From assembly GCA_043718245.1 (NCBI GenBank), contig JAYSWB010000029.1, positions 1 to 47,048 on the forward strand: a stretch of 47,048 nt of DNA, given 5' to 3'. Position 1 is the stretch's first letter. The number at the start of each line of letters is the position of its first letter. The translations under genes were made by a program, and so were the position numbers. Shown here piece after piece: positions 1 through 7,679 of this stretch. Source of the stretch: JBAXAB01 sp043718245 (GTDB lineage: Bacteria > Patescibacteriota > Minisyncoccia > Phycocordibacterales > CAIZLB01). The notes beneath the pieces are model-generated. The model searched no databases and was not told where the DNA came from. It saw only the letters and a list, made by a program, of their open reading frames with translations.

Positions 1-84
1 TGAAAATATTGTTCTCATATTTCTTTTGTTATTTGTTAATCTTAACAAAAGAAAACAGTTTACACAGAAGTCTGTGTCTACTAT

Positions 85-546
85 ATGGGGTACGGATCAT
101 ACACAGGAGGAGACACAATCGGACCCACGTATCAAAACCACACAGGACATAAAGAGGCGGTGAAAGTTATTTATGATCCAGCTAAAACTACTTTTAAAAA
201 ATTAACACAATTTTTTCTAGACCACATTGACCCAACGGATGCGGACGGGCAGTTTTTTGATAGAGGGTCGATTTATAAAACTGCGATTTTTTATAAAAAT
301 GAAGAGGAAAAATCGGTTGCAGAAAGTTTAATAAAAGAATTGGAAGATAGTAAGTTATACGACAATCCGATTGTAGTTCAAGTTCTTCCTGATTCACCAT
401 TTTATACCGCCGAGGAGTATCACCAAGATTATGCCAAGAAAAACCCAGCACATTATTATGCGTACAAAGATGGATCGGGGAGGACAGAATTTCAAGCGAA
501 GGTTTGTACCATTCGCGAACAGAAGGGGATCGTGTGGAAGGGTTAA
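85..546 (+). pseudogene. msrA: MsrA (peptide methionine-S-sulfoxide reductase), 5'-truncated
   Basis: The 153 residues match the middle and C-terminal part of MsrA, which reduces methionine-S-sulfoxide. Visible family signatures are GYGSYTGG, TGHKEAVKVIYDP, a DPTDADGQFFDRG block (DPT..nrQg.D.G in the family) and EEYHQDYAKKNP. The catalytic GCFW motif, which should lie about 20 residues before the first GY, is absent. The same frame is open only back to a TAA at 43-45, and neither other frame upstream encodes GCFW. The gene therefore appears to have lost its 5' end, unless an assembly error at the window edge explains it. Without the catalytic Cys it should not work as a reductase. Confidence 0.6.
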
Positions 547-552
547 AAGATT

Positions 553-1212
553 TTAATTTATTTGAATTCGAGAAAATAGAGCATTTGTTTCATTAATTGA
601 TATGTTTGAATTTCGAGTTACTTCTATAAATGAAAACATCGAATCTTTAGACAGGGCCATCACTGTGTTTAAGCGCAAAGGTACGTTAGATTCTGTTGTT
701 GTAAGATCAAGGGCGTTTCCTCTGTAGTAAACACCTTCTTTCTCATAAGATACTTTTCCATTAATCTCTATATTTGTTATATCAAAACCCATATATTTAC
801 TACCTCTCTCCTCAAAATATCCATCGATTGCTTCCTTGTTATTCAAGTTGCCTAGGTATTTTTTAGTTTCTTCGTAGCAAGATGATGTGATCCTCGTAAT
901 AGAAAAAGTTCCAAGGGATTGTTTTTTAGAATTAAACAAAAGCACGGCGTTCTTTTCGTAGTTCTCAACTTCCCAATCTTCTGGGATTTCAAAATTAAAT
1001 TTATAATTATAGAGGCGGGTTTTACCACTTACTTTAGAAATCTCGATTTCCTCTGTGGGCAGGTCTCCGCATTCGGGGTTATCTACAGTGGCTGATGGAA
1101 TAAATCTTGATGCGGCCAATTCAGGAGGAAGCCCTTTAAATAGGATCCTTATTGCAAACACAATTACCAATAGCATTAAAAGTCCAATAAAAATTCCAAA
1201 AATATGTCTCAT
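553..1212 (-). CDS. membrane-anchored protein of unknown function
   Basis: This 219-residue protein has one N-terminal membrane segment (about residues 4-25, IFGIFIGLLMLLVIVFAIRI) followed by an extracytoplasmic domain. The segment YNYKFNFEIPEDWEVENYE resembles the start of PsbP-like domains found in many small lipoprotein or anchored proteins (y.f.i...W), but this is a weak resemblance. It converges with msrA and lies 22 bases downstream of the ABC transporter gene on the same strand, so it may be the second gene of that operon. A TATACT box sits only 2 bases before the ATG, too close to serve this start. Function is unknown. Confidence 0.7.
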   Translation of the reverse strand: MRHIFGIFIGLLMLLVIVFAIRILFKGLPPELAASRFIPSATVDNPECGDLPTEEIEISKVSGKTRLYNYKFNFEIPEDWEVENYEKNAVLLFNSKKQSLGTFSITRITSSCYEETKKYLGNLNNKEAIDGYFEERGSKYMGFDITNIEINGKVSYEKEGVYYRGNALDLTTTESNVPLRLNTVMALSKDSMFSFIEVTRNSNISINETNALFSRIQIN

Positions 1213-1234
1213 GGAGTATATATTAACAGCAAGA

Positions 1235-3025
1235 CTACTTCTTCACAAACCTATCCGCCTGCATGTTATACAAACCTGCGTAGACGCCTTTTTTCTTCAA
1301 AAGTTTTTCATGACTCCCTTCCTCAATTAGTTTTCCTTTTTCCATAACGAAAATATGATCGCATTGTAAGATTGTCGAAAAGTCATGAGAAATTAGAATC
1401 GCCGTTATTGCACCCGACAATTTCTCCAACGAGTCGAATATTTTCGCTTCTGATTCAGCGTCTACCGAAGCGGTTGGTTCGTCTAAAATCATCACAAAGG
1501 CATCACGGTACACGATTTTAGCGATTGAAAGTTTTTGGCGCTGGCCTCTCGAAGGCTCTTTGCCTCCAAATTCCACTCCCAATTGCTGGTCGTATGCATT
1601 TTTCCATTCCTCAATAAAGCCATTAGCTTGGGACATTTCAGCTGCCTCTTTGACTTTGGAAACAACTAATTTTTTATCCGGCCTTCCAATAGCGATGGCC
1701 TCCTTAACTAAAAAGTCATAGTTTGCATAGTCTTGGAACATAATTCCAAGATATGACCACCACTCATTTGTTGAAATATCACGAAGATCCACCCCATTTA
1801 CTAAGATTCTTCCTTCTGTTGGGTCATAAATTCTACAAAGTAACTTAACAATAGTAGTTTTCCCCGCACCGTTATTATCAACAAGCCCTATTTTTTGTCC
1901 TGAAGTGAAAGTCATGTTCAAGTTACGTAAAGTCCAATTTTCAGATCCAGGATATTTAAAACTAACTTTTTCGAAGACTATTTTTGGGGGCACCTCAAGG
2001 TTGAGTGTTGTCGGATTTTTCGCTTCAATTACCACTGGCTTTGTTTCCATGAATTCGATTAAATCTTTGACGATTAGATGATTATCGTATTGGTTAGAAA
2101 TATTCATCAATAGAGTGCCGATCGAGTTCCGCACGTTTGAAAGAGTGCTTAACATATACACCAACGTACCAACCAAGACCTCACCTGTCATAACAGGCTT
2201 TAGTAATAAAAATAAACCAACAGCAAAACCCACGAATGCTAATAGATCTGCTAAAGATGTGTAAATGAGCTTTCTCCTTTCCAATTTTAACTGAGTGTTC
2301 CCGAAATCAGTTAAGATTTTTCTTATAGAGGAGATTATTCTAGGACCTGCTTGTAATAGCTTTGTCTCGATTAAGCTAACGCGCTGAAGCACATGTTGCT
2401 TTAAGTCGTTATATTTTCTTTGTTCTGGAGAATCTTTTCTCCAGATTAGCCAGGTCGAAGAAGCAAATTTTATATCGACAAAAAAACTTGGTATAGCAAG
2501 GACTATAACAATAAAATAAATTAAAAAGTCGAAATGGATAGCCAGTATCGTACCTACAACCAAGCCGGTGAATGATTGGAGAACGTCTAATTGACCATCA
2601 CTTAAATTGAAAATAGGCATGAAACCATTTCGGAATGTTCTTTGAATCAAATCCTGGAACTTTGGATCTTCGTAGCTCGCAATATCTATTTCTTCTCTGC
2701 GCTTTAAAACGAGAAGTTCAATTTCTCTAGTTAAAATTAGCGCACCCTTTCTTTTTATAAAGGATCTGAAGTTTCCAAGTATATTCGGCAGGGCAGTCAC
2801 GAATGTATACAGAATCAGTACGTATAAGATTGTAGTGTATGATCCATTTCTTGCTCCTTCTACAATCAAATTAACTAGGCGCCCTAATAAGTAAGCGCTT
2901 CCATATGGCAGAGCACCGCTTGTGACGACAAGAGCGAGAGCGACAGCGGTTTCCTTCGGTGCAAATTTAAATGCATAACCTAATGCAAAACCAACACTCT
3001 TTAAGTATTCTTTTGTACTTTTCAT
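1235..3025 (-). CDS. ABC exporter, fused permease and ATPase, with atypical nucleotide-binding motifs
   Basis: The 596-residue protein has the usual half-exporter layout: a transmembrane domain with about six segments (roughly residues 20-310) and an ATPase domain (about 348-590). Walker B (VMILDEPTASVD, Glu516), the Q-loop (Gln431) and the H-loop (ISHD, His547) are normal. Two motifs are not. The first Walker A glycine is Asp (DNNGAGKT, 383-390), and the signature LSGGQ reads PSRGQ (491-495). The enzyme would act as a dimer in the membrane exporting an unknown lipid, peptide or drug. Because both faces of the composite ATP site are altered, hydrolysis may be slow or the partner may be another half-transporter. 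The start at 3025 is 6 bases after an extended -10 box. Confidence 0.9.
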   Translation of the reverse strand: MKSTKEYLKSVGFALGYAFKFAPKETAVALALVVTSGALPYGSAYLLGRLVNLIVEGARNGSYTTILYVLILYTFVTALPNILGNFRSFIKRKGALILTREIELLVLKRREEIDIASYEDPKFQDLIQRTFRNGFMPIFNLSDGQLDVLQSFTGLVVGTILAIHFDFLIYFIVIVLAIPSFFVDIKFASSTWLIWRKDSPEQRKYNDLKQHVLQRVSLIETKLLQAGPRIISSIRKILTDFGNTQLKLERRKLIYTSLADLLAFVGFAVGLFLLLKPVMTGEVLVGTLVYMLSTLSNVRNSIGTLLMNISNQYDNHLIVKDLIEFMETKPVVIEAKNPTTLNLEVPPKIVFEKVSFKYPGSENWTLRNLNMTFTSGQKIGLVDNNGAGKTTIVKLLCRIYDPTEGRILVNGVDLRDISTNEWWSYLGIMFQDYANYDFLVKEAIAIGRPDKKLVVSKVKEAAEMSQANGFIEEWKNAYDQQLGVEFGGKEPSRGQRQKLSIAKIVYRDAFVMILDEPTASVDAESEAKIFDSLEKLSGAITAILISHDFSTILQCDHIFVMEKGKLIEEGSHEKLLKKKGVYAGLYNMQADRFVKK

Positions 3026-3031
3026 CCGACT

Positions 3032-3040
3032 ATTTTAACA
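3032..3040 (-). promoter_or_regulatory. extended -10 promoter, leaderless start of the ABC exporter gene
   Basis: On the minus strand TGT-TAAAAT is followed by 6 bases and then the ATG at 3025, so the transcript should begin at or next to the start codon. No Shine-Dalgarno sequence is possible. Confidence 0.55.
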
Positions 3041-3053
3041 TGAATTTCTGCCA

Positions 3054-3062
3054 TGCTATACT
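3054..3062 (+). promoter_or_regulatory. extended -10 promoter of the coiled-coil gene
   Basis: TGC-TATACT lies 27 bases before the ATG at 3090. It is divergent from the ABC exporter promoter about 20 bases away. The short leader is AT-rich and has no Shine-Dalgarno motif. Confidence 0.5.
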
Positions 3063-3089
3063 TTACCCACACTAATAAATATAAAATTC

Positions 3090-4373
3090 ATGGGAGAACT
3101 TCCACAAAATTTCGATAGGTTAAAAGCGTCAGCGCAAGAACCACAAGTAGAAACTACTGCCCCAACAAACGAAGCTCAAGTTTTTGCTGACTTAAATGAG
3201 GACAACAAGGGATTTTTTGCAAAGCTAAGTGAGGGAAGCAAGCAGCTTGCAGGTTGGGCTTATGAAAAAATAAAAAATACCCCTGTAGTTGGCAAACTAG
3301 TCGGAAAGGCACAGATCGCATTCCATGAACATTGGATGAACAAGCATGAGGAAAAAGCCAATGGTTTGAAAGGGAGAATCGAAGAAACAAATGCAAAAAT
3401 TGCAGAAATGGAAAATTCGCATGCAGAAATTTCTGGAGCTCTAGAAGAATTGCGGGCTCAGAATGTTCCAAATATGAAATCGGTGGAAGAAAAATTACGT
3501 TCGATTGAAAATAATAAAAAGAAATTAGAAGGAACTAGAGATGGTTTCCAAGGTAAACTTGAGGCAAGAAACGAAAAAATGAAAATGCGGACAGAAAAGA
3601 GGGATGCTGTGGTAGATGAATTCATTTCAAAAGCCACTGAAAAACTTGACCTTGTAGAGAAAAAATTTGAAGAATTAAAAGATAGTAAAAACCAAGTAGA
3701 GCTTAAAGCTTCAATAGCAGAAGTCAGATATAGAAAACAAATTGAAGGATTGGATAAACAGCAGGATGCTAAAACTAAAATTGAAAATGCCCTAAAGAAA
3801 CTCGGTATGACGGATTCGGAAATACAAAAAGATCCAAGTTTGATCAGTCTTAACACCTCAATTACAGAAGGAAAGAAGGCGATTGAGAGCTCTAGGGCCG
3901 AAATGATAAAAGAGCGAGAAGGTATAGACAAGCAGGGTAGAAAAGTCGAACCAAAAGTAAGAAGCTTTAAAAATAAAATAGCAGAATTTCAAAGAATGAA
4001 AGAGAAGAGACCTTCAGCTGTTGGGGTGGAGGAAGCCCAAACGGCATATGAAGATGAACCAGAACCTGTAATTGAATCAAAAGTCGAAGCGGGTACCGAA
4101 GAGTTTTCTGTTAAAACATTTATCGAAGAATTCAATAAATTCCTTGTAGAAAAGTTTGGAAATAATAAGGAACCTGAGATGATAGACGTTAATAAATTTA
4201 CAGAAATTACAAAAGGCATTAAAGAGCTTGCACCGGATGCAAATATTCAATTTGATGAGTTCAGAAATATAATCCCGAGTTATTTAAAATCAATTGGGGT
4301 TGATAGTAAACGAGTGAAGGTTTTGCTCGGTGATTTTTATCAAGAAAAGATTTTCAAACCTAAAACTAATTAA
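3090..4373 (+). CDS. long coiled-coil protein of unknown function
   Basis: The 427 residues are dominated by charged heptad-like sequence (about residues 85-310, rich in Glu, Lys, Ala and Leu with few prolines), so the protein is probably a long coiled coil. A short hydrophobic patch near residues 50-75 could dock to a membrane, but no clear transmembrane segment or signal peptide is seen. The C-terminal 80 residues look like a small globular domain (VKTFIEEFNKFLVEKFGNNK onward). It is followed after 5 bases by a smaller coiled-coil gene, suggesting a two-gene operon whose products might interact. No family is recognised. Confidence 0.75.
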   Translation: MGELPQNFDRLKASAQEPQVETTAPTNEAQVFADLNEDNKGFFAKLSEGSKQLAGWAYEKIKNTPVVGKLVGKAQIAFHEHWMNKHEEKANGLKGRIEETNAKIAEMENSHAEISGALEELRAQNVPNMKSVEEKLRSIENNKKKLEGTRDGFQGKLEARNEKMKMRTEKRDAVVDEFISKATEKLDLVEKKFEELKDSKNQVELKASIAEVRYRKQIEGLDKQQDAKTKIENALKKLGMTDSEIQKDPSLISLNTSITEGKKAIESSRAEMIKEREGIDKQGRKVEPKVRSFKNKIAEFQRMKEKRPSAVGVEEAQTAYEDEPEPVIESKVEAGTEEFSVKTFIEEFNKFLVEKFGNNKEPEMIDVNKFTEITKGIKELAPDANIQFDEFRNIIPSYLKSIGVDSKRVKVLLGDFYQEKIFKPKTN

Positions 4374-4378
4374 AAAAC

Positions 4379-4645
4379 ATGACTGACGATCAAAACACAA
4401 CAAAACAAGATTTAAAAAACCAAATTCAAGCGCTGATGGCCCAAGTAGAAAAGGAAAATCAGGAAAATGCAGTGGTCAATAAGCAAATGATCAGTGAGGT
4501 TAAAGAATTGAAACAAAAAATCGATGTAATTGGGGCTGATATTGAGAAGGATTTAAATGAACTTGATAAGATTGAAAAAGAAACGGGGGATAAGTTGGAT
4601 AAAATTATTCTTGAGCAGGCAGAGGATGCTGGGGATGATTTGTAG
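4379..4645 (+). CDS. small coiled-coil protein
   Basis: This 88-residue acidic protein is predicted almost entirely helical, with heptad spacing of Leu, Ile and Val in the stretch LKNQIQALMAQVEKENQ and onward. It starts 5 bases after the stop of the 427-residue coiled-coil gene and has no promoter of its own, so it is probably co-transcribed. It could be a partner subunit. No known family is recognised. Confidence 0.65.
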   Translation: MTDDQNTTKQDLKNQIQALMAQVEKENQENAVVNKQMISEVKELKQKIDVIGADIEKDLNELDKIEKETGDKLDKIILEQAEDAGDDL

Positions 4646-4657
4646 GGTTTTTTTGGG

Positions 4658-4688
4658 GCTCTCCCCACGTCTCGGGCGTGGGGAGAGC
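4658..4688. repeat. 12-bp perfect inverted repeat, hairpin
   Basis: GCTCTCCCCACG at 4658-4669 pairs perfectly with 4677-4688 around a 7-base loop. It follows the coiled-coil operon by 13 bases. The T-run lies before the stem on the plus strand, not after it, so this is not a typical intrinsic terminator for either strand. Confidence 0.6.
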
Positions 4689-4699
4689 AAGCAGTATGA

Positions 4700-4953
4700 G
4701 GGTTCCTTGGAAAATTTCATAGTCACGAAACGACCTCTCTGTATAGGGTTAACTTATAGCAAATTGTACGAAAGGGGGTTTCTATAAGAAACTCACACTT
4801 CTGTCTTTGAAAATAAACCATTGCTAGACTAAGGAATATTTCAAAGTAAGAAGGCCTTCCACATGGTCCCTCTAGATAAGCTTTGTCTATGAAGGGTTTC
4901 AGATAATCAACAATTTCAGCAAATTTATTTGGCTCTATATATTTATCTTTTAC
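4700..4953 (-). pseudogene. folC: remnant of folylpolyglutamate/dihydrofolate synthase (folC)
   Basis: On the minus strand from 4953 downwards, one frame reads through an EPNKFAEIVDYLKPFIDKAY segment and then GRPSYFEIFLSLAMVYFQRQ and CEFLIE. This matches the middle of FolC, where a [GK]PSYFE.l..lAF.YF...k.d..v.E block precedes GLGGR.DATN. After CEFLIE the frame is lost. An RGRF-VT-M segment in another frame near 4715-4730 may be the decayed GGR.DATN motif. There is no start codon, and neither the P-loop domain nor the C-terminal domain can be found. It is a relic of a folate gene, read by eye from the sequence. Confidence 0.6.
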
Positions 4954-5005
4954 TGTAACTTATATGGTACTAACTATATTGAATCATCACCAATTTGATT
5001 AAAGG

Positions 5006-5098
5006 TTGACAGAGTGATATCTTTGTATTAGTTTTTGAATCAGAAAAAGCTGAAATCTTCAGCTACTTGATTCCTTAACACCAAACCAAAGGAGAAAG
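5006..5098 (+). promoter_or_regulatory. promoter and hairpin leader of the ATP-grasp gene
   Basis: TTGACA at 5006-5011 is followed 17 bases later by a weak -10 (TAGTTT, 5029-5034). The leader folds into a two-part hairpin: GAATCA (5037-5042) pairs with TGATTC (5068-5073), and AGCTGA (5048-5053) with TCAGCT (5059-5064). A strong Shine-Dalgarno, AAAGGAGA, lies just before the ATG. This layout differs from the leaderless genes around it. Confidence 0.5.
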
Positions 5099-5099
5099 C

Positions 5100-6110
5100 A
5101 TGAAAAAGAAGAAAGAAACATTAGTGCTCGGAAGGATGTTGCAGAAGATCGCTCCTCGGATTGGAGCGAGTGTTCTTATGGAACCGGAATGGGAAATTGT
5201 TGGCCAGATCACGTTCAAGAGTGGTCAACACTCGTACTTTCGCTACAACACTCTCGATCTGAACCCTATGGGCGGTTCGGAAATCGCCCGTGACAAGGAC
5301 TATTCGAATTTCTTTATGAAGTCCATGGGCTATCCCGTTGTGCCATGCTCGAAGACGTTCTTCTCTGACCAGTGGGGAAAAGCGATTGGATCACCTCGAC
5401 GGAACATTGATGCCGCATATCGGCACGCACGAAAGATCGGGTTTCCGGTTATCGTGAAGCCAAACAGTGGCAGCCAAGGTGTCGGAGTCTCGCTCGTTCA
5501 CAACAAGCGAGAGTTCTACAAAGCAGTTCATTCCGTGTTTAAACGAGATCGGATAGTGCTCGTTCAGCAGCCAGTCCGTGGTAGGGATTATCGCCTCGTC
5601 GTCCTCGACAAAAAGGTGATATCGGCTTACGAGCGCATCCCGCTCAATGTTGTAGGCGACGGAAAGTCTACGATCGGACAACTCTTGAAAATCAAGCAAA
5701 AACAGTTCGTTGCTTCTAGCCGTGATACGAAAATAAAAACGGACGATCCACGAATTGCGATAAAACTGCTCCATCAAGGACTCAGCTTCCGATCGGTCCC
5801 TGCCAAAGGTCAGAAGGTCTACCTTTTGGACAATGCAAATCTGTCCACTGGTGGTGATTCAGTGGATGTAACCGAGAAGGTCCATCCAGCGTTCCTTAAA
5901 CTGGCCGTGGAGCTTACTCGTGACATGGGACTTCGCCTCTGTGGTGTTGATCTTATGATCGAAAGTGACATCAGTCAGAAGCCGAGTTCCTTCTGGGTTC
6001 TTGAGATCAACTCTGCGCCAGGCTTGGACCACTACGCTAAGATTGGCAAGGCACAAGAGCAGATCGTCGAGGATTTGTACCTTGAGGTTCTCAGACACAT
6101 GGAGCGCTAA
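5100..6110 (+). CDS. ATP-grasp ligase of unknown substrate, GC-rich
   Basis: The 336-residue protein has an ATP-grasp fold: an ATP-lysine region PVIVKPNSGSQGVGV (about residues 117-131), the partner strand RIVLVQQPVRGRDYRLVVLD, and metal ligands in GVDLMIE and VLEINSAPG near the C-terminus. The closest relatives by eye are the ATP-grasp halves of cyanophycin synthetase, GshF and RimK-like ligases, which join an amino acid or peptide to a carboxylate via an acyl-phosphate. The substrate is not evident. Codon use is clearly more GC-rich than flanking genes. The gene stands alone with its own promoter, hairpin leader, strong ribosome binding site and terminator, which suggests horizontal gain or a distinct expression class. 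Confidence 0.85.
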   Translation: MKKKKETLVLGRMLQKIAPRIGASVLMEPEWEIVGQITFKSGQHSYFRYNTLDLNPMGGSEIARDKDYSNFFMKSMGYPVVPCSKTFFSDQWGKAIGSPRRNIDAAYRHARKIGFPVIVKPNSGSQGVGVSLVHNKREFYKAVHSVFKRDRIVLVQQPVRGRDYRLVVLDKKVISAYERIPLNVVGDGKSTIGQLLKIKQKQFVASSRDTKIKTDDPRIAIKLLHQGLSFRSVPAKGQKVYLLDNANLSTGGDSVDVTEKVHPAFLKLAVELTRDMGLRLCGVDLMIESDISQKPSSFWVLEINSAPGLDHYAKIGKAQEQIVEDLYLEVLRHMER

Positions 6111-6133
6111 TCTAATGCTCCTAGTCAAAAGTC

Positions 6134-6168
6134 AAAAATGCTGGAGTTTCACCACTCCAGCATTTTTT
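6134..6168 (+). terminator. intrinsic terminator of the ATP-grasp gene
   Basis: A 14-bp stem (6134-6147 with 6154-6167, core ATGCTGGAGT) with a 6-base loop ends in six Ts. The A-run on the other side makes it potentially bidirectional. Confidence 0.85.
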
Positions 6169-6169
6169 A

Positions 6170-6175
6170 TATAAT
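6170..6175 (+). promoter_or_regulatory. -10 box, leaderless start of the cyclo-ligase-like gene
   Basis: TATAAT ends 6 bases before the ATG at 6182. It directly abuts the T-run of the preceding terminator, so termination and initiation signals are packed within about 15 bases. Confidence 0.55.
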
Positions 6176-6181
6176 ACATGC

Positions 6182-6649
6182 ATGGAAGAAACATTTACAT
6201 TAAAAGAACTACAAAGAATGGCTTCAGAATGTGTAGGATCTGTTCTTTACATACCCACAAAAAGTGAAGTTGATTATAAAGATCCGTCATTTCCCTTGGA
6301 AATAAATAAAGTCAATATTGTTACTATCCCAAAAGATAAAAACAGTGATCCATTTAAGTGGGTAAATATATGCATGGCTAAATTTAAAAATGATCCTGTC
6401 TGTGTTTTGGTTCCGGGAACCAGATTTGATGCTTACGGTACTCGCCATGGAAAAGGTGGAGGTTGGTACGATCGTTTTCTTTCTAAAATTCCATCTAGTT
6501 GGCTAAGGGTAGGTATTATTGATGTGGCAAAATTTTCAAGCTCTAAACTGACAATACAAGAATGGGATGAACCTGTTAATTGGATCATCGTCAGAGATGC
6601 TTTTTCCTGGAGTGTATATAAAGTCTCAGGCCCTCCGCATCGGCCTTAG
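6182..6649 (+). CDS. 5-formyltetrahydrofolate cyclo-ligase-like protein, short
   Basis: The segment VLVPGTRFDAYGTRHGKGGGWYDRFL (residues about 79-104) is the diagnostic substrate/ATP loop of the 5-formyl-THF cyclo-ligase family, which converts 5-formyl-THF to 5,10-methenyl-THF using ATP. At 155 residues it is shorter than the usual 180-200 and lacks the N-terminal K..LR......R helix that helps bind ATP. The ATG at 6182 follows a TATAAT by 6 bases, so this short start seems genuine. It may be a reduced family member or an eroding gene. The nearby folC remnant suggests folate metabolism is being lost. The stop codon directly abuts the encoded CCA end of tRNA-Arg on the other strand. Confidence 0.75.
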   Translation: MEETFTLKELQRMASECVGSVLYIPTKSEVDYKDPSFPLEINKVNIVTIPKDKNSDPFKWVNICMAKFKNDPVCVLVPGTRFDAYGTRHGKGGGWYDRFLSKIPSSWLRVGIIDVAKFSSSKLTIQEWDEPVNWIIVRDAFSWSVYKVSGPPHRP

Positions 6650-6724
6650 TGGTGCTCTCGACAGGAATCGAACCTGTATCATAACTTCCGCAAAGTTACG
6701 TCCTATCCATTGAACGACGAGAGC
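6650..6724 (-). tRNA. tRNA-Arg, anticodon GCG
   Basis: A full cloverleaf reads on the minus strand: acceptor GCTCTCG with CGAGAGC, D-arm GTTC/GGAC, a perfect anticodon stem TAACT/AGTTA with loop TTGCGGA, and T-arm ACAGG/CCTGT. Discriminator A and CCA are encoded (6650-6653). Anticodon GCG reads CGC and CGU. Most bacteria use an inosine-modified ACG for this box, so GCG is noteworthy. Confidence 0.9.
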
Positions 6725-6760
6725 GTCAAGTTAAATTACCATAAACTATAGATAAATGAA

Positions 6761-6791
6761 AACGCCGGCGGACCTCTGGTCCGCCGGCGTT
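6761..6791 (-). terminator. GC-rich intrinsic terminator
   Basis: AACGCCGGCGGACC (6761-6774) pairs perfectly with 6778-6791 around a 3-base loop. It lies 10 bases past the stop of the 6801-7574 gene, and the minus-strand continuation is T-rich. Confidence 0.8.
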
Positions 6792-6800
6792 GATTATCCG

Positions 6801-7574
6801 TCACCGCTTTTTCGCGGTTGACTTACTCTTTACAGGAAGGGGCTTTGGAATCCCATCCCACCACTTCAGGAGGAAGTCATCAGCTTCCTTGACGTATCCA
6901 TTCGGAATCTCTTCGGGCCGGAGTCCTTTTTTTGTTGTGAAGCTTGGACTCGGAACCCTTTCCTGAAGCCTCCTCCTAATATCCGCTGCTACTTGTGTTT
7001 GCAGCACTTTTACACCCTGAGGAGTGAACCCCTTGATGGTAAAACTGCCCCTCCATTCCAGCGGAATGAAAGCTTCCAGGTCTCCGACATCCTGGATCCC
7101 AATGATGGATGATGCGGGGGCCAAACCTTTCGGGTCCGCAACCCTCACATTGTTGACGTACTTCCTTTCAGGTTCCGTCAACCAAACGTGATAGAGAAAG
7201 TACAGATATCTTGACCAGAGATTCTCCCGCATCGTCCTTTGGGCGATGAGGAACGTGCTTGTTTTCTCGGTGACTATGGGTTGGGGGACACTAACGTCCA
7301 TTATCCAAGCTCGAAATGCCCGAATTACAATCGCCACTTTCTTGGGCTCAAATGAATCATCCACCTCAGGCCCTTGCCTTAGTGGTAATTTGGACGCCTC
7401 GTTTGGAGTCGAAGTCGTGACCTGGGCCTTGGTCTCCTCCGATTTGCGAATTCCGAGAATGTTTCGGACAATGTCCCCAATCAGACCCCATCCGTCATAT
7501 CTTCCGATTTGGTCACTAACGAGGAGTAAGAACACCCCAACTACAATCAGGCTCATTCTGTTTTTTGAGATCAT
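6801..7574 (-). CDS. membrane-anchored protein of unknown function, GC-rich
   Basis: The protein has about 257 residues with one N-terminal hydrophobic segment (SLIVVGVFLLLVSDQIG), a low-complexity linker, and a larger domain containing RTMRENLWSRYLYFLYHVWL and EAFIPLEWRGSFTIKGFTP. The C-terminus is basic (VKSKSTAKKR). I chose the ATG at 7574 because it follows a GAAAGGAT ribosome-binding site. A TTG two codons upstream is less likely. Like the ATP-grasp gene it is GC-richer than its neighbours and has its own promoter, leader hairpin and terminator. No family is recognised. The anchored domain probably lies outside the membrane. Confidence 0.75.
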   Translation of the reverse strand: MISKNRMSLIVVGVFLLLVSDQIGRYDGWGLIGDIVRNILGIRKSEETKAQVTTSTPNEASKLPLRQGPEVDDSFEPKKVAIVIRAFRAWIMDVSVPQPIVTEKTSTFLIAQRTMRENLWSRYLYFLYHVWLTEPERKYVNNVRVADPKGLAPASSIIGIQDVGDLEAFIPLEWRGSFTIKGFTPQGVKVLQTQVAADIRRRLQERVPSPSFTTKKGLRPEEIPNGYVKEADDFLLKWWDGIPKPLPVKSKSTAKKR

Positions 7575-7614
7575 TTTCAAGTATCCTTTCTTTTTTGGTG
7601 TGAAATTGCAGTAA

Positions 7615-7676
7615 CAATAGATCAGTCAAGGATCATTGCTAGGCTGGATAGTAAAACACTTGGGTGTTGCTGTCAA
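7615..7676 (-). promoter_or_regulatory. strong promoter and leader hairpin
   Basis: On the minus strand, TTGACA (7671-7676) and TACTAT (7648-7653) are separated by 17 bases, near consensus. The transcribed leader has a hairpin at 7615-7638 (CAAT-GATC with GATC-T-ATTG, one bulge). The promoter drives the 6801-7574 gene. Confidence 0.7.
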
Positions 7677-7679
7677 TAT

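Noticed and set aside
4658..4688. Perfect hairpin as an intrinsic terminator
   Set aside because: The T-run precedes the stem on the plus strand and no T-run follows it on either strand. Recorded as an inverted repeat only.
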